DNA of 64,000 nt, taken from assembly GCA_937995335.1 (NCBI GenBank), contig CALKIH010000042.1:8912-72911 (forward strand), given 5' to 3'. The notes beneath the pieces were generated by a model. It saw only the letters and a list, made by a program, of their open reading frames with translations, was not told where the DNA came from and searched no databases. This document shows, in pieces, positions 62,452 through 64,000 of the stretch. The number at the start of each line of letters is the position of its first letter. Within the stretch, counting starts at the first letter, position 1. A program made the position numbers and the translations under genes. This DNA is from UBA2357 sp002344625 (lineage in GTDB: Bacteria > Pseudomonadota > Gammaproteobacteria > Burkholderiales > Rhodocyclaceae).

Positions 62452-63318
62452 ATGTTTGGTTTGAACTGGCGCATCGGCGGCGGCCTGCTGGCGCTCATCG
62501 CCGCCGGCACTGTGCTCGCCGCCGAAACCACCAGCAAGCACGGCATCACCATGGTGGATATTCCCGCCGGCAGTTTTCTGATGGGCTCGTGCAAGCAGAC
62601 TGCCGCCATGGAAGAAGAAAACCGCAAGCGCGCCTTTCTCGGCCAGCCGGCGCTGTCCGGTGGCTGCGGCCAGGCCGACCCCGATGCCCATGACGCCGAA
62701 ACCCCGCAGCACCACGTCAATGTGCGCGCCTTCCAGATGGGCAAGACGCCGGTAACGCTGAGCCAGTTCAAACGCTTCATCGTCGATGCCGGGCGCAGTG
62801 ACGTGGTAAATGAGGATTTCATCAAATACAACGCCCATGGCGACGATGCGCCGGTGGTGCAGGTGAGTTGGGAAGACGCCCAGTCCTTCATCGCCTGGCT
62901 GAACAGGACGGACGGCGGCAGCTGGCGTCTGCCGAGCGAGGCGGAATGGGAATACGCCTGCCGGGCCGGGGCACGCCACACGTATTGCGGCGGCAACAAC
63001 GTGGGTGAGGTGGCCTGGTATGACAACAACAGCGGCGGTCGCCAGCGCCCGGTGGCCGGCAAGCGGTCCAACGCCTTCGGCTTGCACGATATGAGCGGTA
63101 ATGTGTGGGAATGGGTGCAGGATTGCTGGCACGACAGCTATGCCGGCGCACCCAGTGATGGCGGTGCGTGGACATCTGGTTGCAGTGCTGGTGGGCGCGT
63201 GCTGCGCGGTGGCTCCTGGAATATCAGCGCCAGGTACTCCCGCGCCGCCAACCGCATCGACCTCGCCCCCGGCATCCGGGGCTACCTCTTCGGCTTCCGT
63301 CTCGCCAGGACTCGTTAA
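62452..63318 (+). CDS. DGR target: secreted formylglycine-enzyme-fold protein with C-terminal variable region
   Basis: A 288-residue protein with a signal peptide (GGLLALIAAGTVLAAETTS). The rest is a formylglycine-generating-enzyme/C-type-lectin-like domain: GITMVDIPAGSFLMGS, FQMGKTPVTLSQF, WRLPSEAEWEYACRAG, GLHDMSGNVWEWVQDCW, and RVLRGGSWN...GFRLAR at the very end. Proteins of this fold, directly followed by avd and a reverse transcriptase, are the usual targets of diversity-generating retroelements. The last 42 residues are the predicted variable, surface-exposed ligand site. An ATG at 62440 is possible; 62452 has the better-placed GGAG site. Export suggests binding of outside ligands. Confidence 0.85.
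   Translation: MFGLNWRIGGGLLALIAAGTVLAAETTSKHGITMVDIPAGSFLMGSCKQTAAMEEENRKRAFLGQPALSGGCGQADPDAHDAETPQHHVNVRAFQMGKTPVTLSQFKRFIVDAGRSDVVNEDFIKYNAHGDDAPVVQVSWEDAQSFIAWLNRTDGGSWRLPSEAEWEYACRAGARHTYCGGNNVGEVAWYDNNSGGRQRPVAGKRSNAFGLHDMSGNVWEWVQDCWHDSYAGAPSDGGAWTSGCSAGGRVLRGGSWNISARYSRAANRIDLAPGIRGYLFGFRLARTR
63190..63318 (+). repeat. Predicted DGR variable region (VR)
   Basis: The 3' end of the target gene, residues 247-288. Codons for W-N-I-S-A-R-Y, A-N-R-I-D-L and G-I-R-G-Y-L alternate with unchanged framework codons up to GFRLAR, the pattern left by adenine-directed mutagenesis of AAC-type codons. The matching template repeat was not found in the window. Confidence 0.65.
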
Positions 63319-63379
63319 GCCCTTCCCCTTATCCCTCTTACCCCTTGCACCGCACGCGCAGCGTGCCATGGCTGGGGGT

Positions 63380-63398
63380 CTGGGGGCGCAGCCCCCAG
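63380..63398 (+). terminator. GC hairpin downstream of the variable region
   Basis: CTGGGGGC and GCCCCCAG form a perfect 8 bp stem around GCA, followed by GGCG and six T. By form it is an intrinsic terminator. It also resembles the 8 bp GC-rich hairpin/cruciform that assists VR homing in the Bordetella phage DGR, though it lies 62 bp after the gene. Confidence 0.65.
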
Positions 63399-63422
63399 GG
63401 CGTTTTTTCGAGGTCTGCTTTC

Positions 63423-63800
63423 ATGACGCAACGCGACCGCAGCCGACACACCGGGTCGGCGCTGGATAAGTGGTACCAGTTCCTGCGCTGGTTGGTGCCT
63501 ACGGTGGAGAAATTCCCCCGCGCGCAGAAGTTCACTCTGGGCGACCGCATCCACAACGGCGCGCTGGCGGTGCTGGAATACTTGATCGAAGCCACCTACA
63601 GCCGCCACGCCCAACCCCTGCTGACGCAGGCCAACCTGGGGCTGGAAAAGCTGCGTTTTCTGTTCCGTCTGGCGGCGGACCTCAAGCTGCTGGACCTGCG
63701 CCGCTACGAATTCGCCGCCCGCGCCATCGACGAGGTGGGTCGCATGGTGGGCGGCTGGCTCAAGGCAGGGGGGCGGCAGGATGCCGAAGCAGCACGCTGA
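63423..63800 (+). CDS. avd: DGR accessory variability determinant (Avd-like, four-helix bundle)
   Basis: A 125-residue basic helical protein: SALDKWYQFLRWLVPTVEKF, PRAQKFTLGDRIHNGALAVLEYLIEA, LEKLRFLFRLAADLKLLDLRRYEFAARAIDEVGRMVGGW. This is the pattern of Avd, which binds the reverse transcriptase and template RNA in DGRs. The last 20 bp overlap the start of the reverse transcriptase frame, indicating coupling. Confidence 0.87.
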   Translation: MTQRDRSRHTGSALDKWYQFLRWLVPTVEKFPRAQKFTLGDRIHNGALAVLEYLIEATYSRHAQPLLTQANLGLEKLRFLFRLAADLKLLDLRRYEFAARAIDEVGRMVGGWLKAGGRQDAEAAR

Positions 63801-63975
63801 TCTGTTCGACGGCATCGCCAGCTTTACCGCGTTGCGCGAGGCGGCATTGCGGGCGGTGCGCGGCAAACGCCACAAGCCGGGCGCGGCCGCCTTCATGGCC
63901 AACTTGGAAAAGAACGCCCTACGGCTCGAATGCGCCCTGCGCGAGGCGGAGCGCGTCAAGATAGTTGTCGCCTGA
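63781..63975 (+). pseudogene. DGR reverse transcriptase, N-terminal fragment (frame closes early)
   Basis: 64 residues: ADLFDGIASFTALREAALRA, VRGKRHKPGAAAF and NLEKNALRLECALRE match the N-terminus of DGR-type reverse transcriptases. Relatives continue into a Gly-x-Tyr-x-Pro region and the catalytic domain. Here the sequence departs after LRE and stops at 63973-63975, and no continuation was found in the other two frames of the remaining 25 bases. It may be truncated by an insertion or deletion at about 63940. The window ends before this can be settled. Confidence 0.65.
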
Positions 63976-64000
63976 TTCATGCAATCAACCGCTTTTTGTC

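Noticed and set aside
62349..63975. Search for the DGR template repeat
   Set aside because: No near copy of the variable region was found between the target and avd, before the target, or in the last bases; avd and the reverse transcriptase overlap, so it must lie outside the window if it exists.
1..64000. CRISPR arrays, tRNA and rRNA genes
   Set aside because: No regularly spaced repeat series, cloverleaf-like TTCGA-type arms or rRNA signature stretches were seen while reading through the window.

Overview
The window is high-GC DNA from a betaproteobacterium, most likely of the Rhodocyclales (Azoarcus/Thauera type). I infer this from the GC content, the glucokinase-RpiR fusion next to an Entner-Doudoroff operon, and the aerobic (cobG/cobF/cobN) cobalamin cluster. 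No rRNA, tRNA or CRISPR array was seen.

Layout. (1) 1-7815: Entner-Doudoroff region. A leftward operon zwf-pgl-glk (glk runs off the left edge) diverges from a rightward operon edd-eda-(degenerate glucokinase::HexR-type regulator)-DUF3293. The gap between them carries two HexR-like palindromes. (2) 7782-15085: envelope and stress genes: LysR regulator, cytochrome b561, two YceI proteins, a DsbB-like protein, a two-gene operon of a lipoprotein plus a membrane-anchored TIR-domain protein, and a Pro/Val-rich lipoprotein. (3) 15417-23161: P2-type cation ATPase, HxlR regulator, a CPVC thioredoxin-fold protein, a SnoaL-like secreted protein, DUF2200, and a large cobalamin-dependent ribonucleotide reductase (nrdJ) with an NrdR-box-like palindrome upstream. 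(4) About 23.5-31.4 kb: a Mu-like transposable prophage remnant holding repressor, Ner-like protein, transposase A, ATPase B, GemA, a Mor-type activator and a protease/scaffold protein, with no other head, tail, packaging or lysis genes. (5) 31.7-50.8 kb: a cobalamin riboswitch followed by a long cobalamin operon: cobO, cobW, cobN, chlI-like and chlD-like chelatase subunits, cbiM-like, cobG-H-I-J, cobK (antisense), cobL-E-M-F-B, then cobC and cobD on the other strand. (6) 50.8-58.8 kb: GlcG/HbpS-like protein, hydrogenase-maturation-type protease, 2H phosphoesterase, DUF2721, DedA, membrane spermidine-synthase-like protein, and the divergent metE/metR pair. (7) 58.8-59.85 kb: a decayed TetR and O-methyltransferase patch. 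(8) 59.9-64.0 kb: a LuxR-type regulator, two small secreted proteins and a diversity-generating retroelement (DGR) module: a secreted formylglycine-enzyme-fold target with a C-terminal variable region, a GC-rich hairpin, avd, and the start of a DGR reverse transcriptase whose frame closes just before the window ends.

How the parts relate. Sugar catabolism by the Entner-Doudoroff route appears to be controlled by the RpiR/HexR protein encoded inside its own operon. The cobalamin operon can supply the cofactor needed by NrdJ. metE gives a B12-independent methionine route. The DGR is the most unusual system here, followed by the TIR/lipoprotein pair and the degenerate glucokinase sensor. All functional calls rest on reading translated motifs and gene order; no database search was run.
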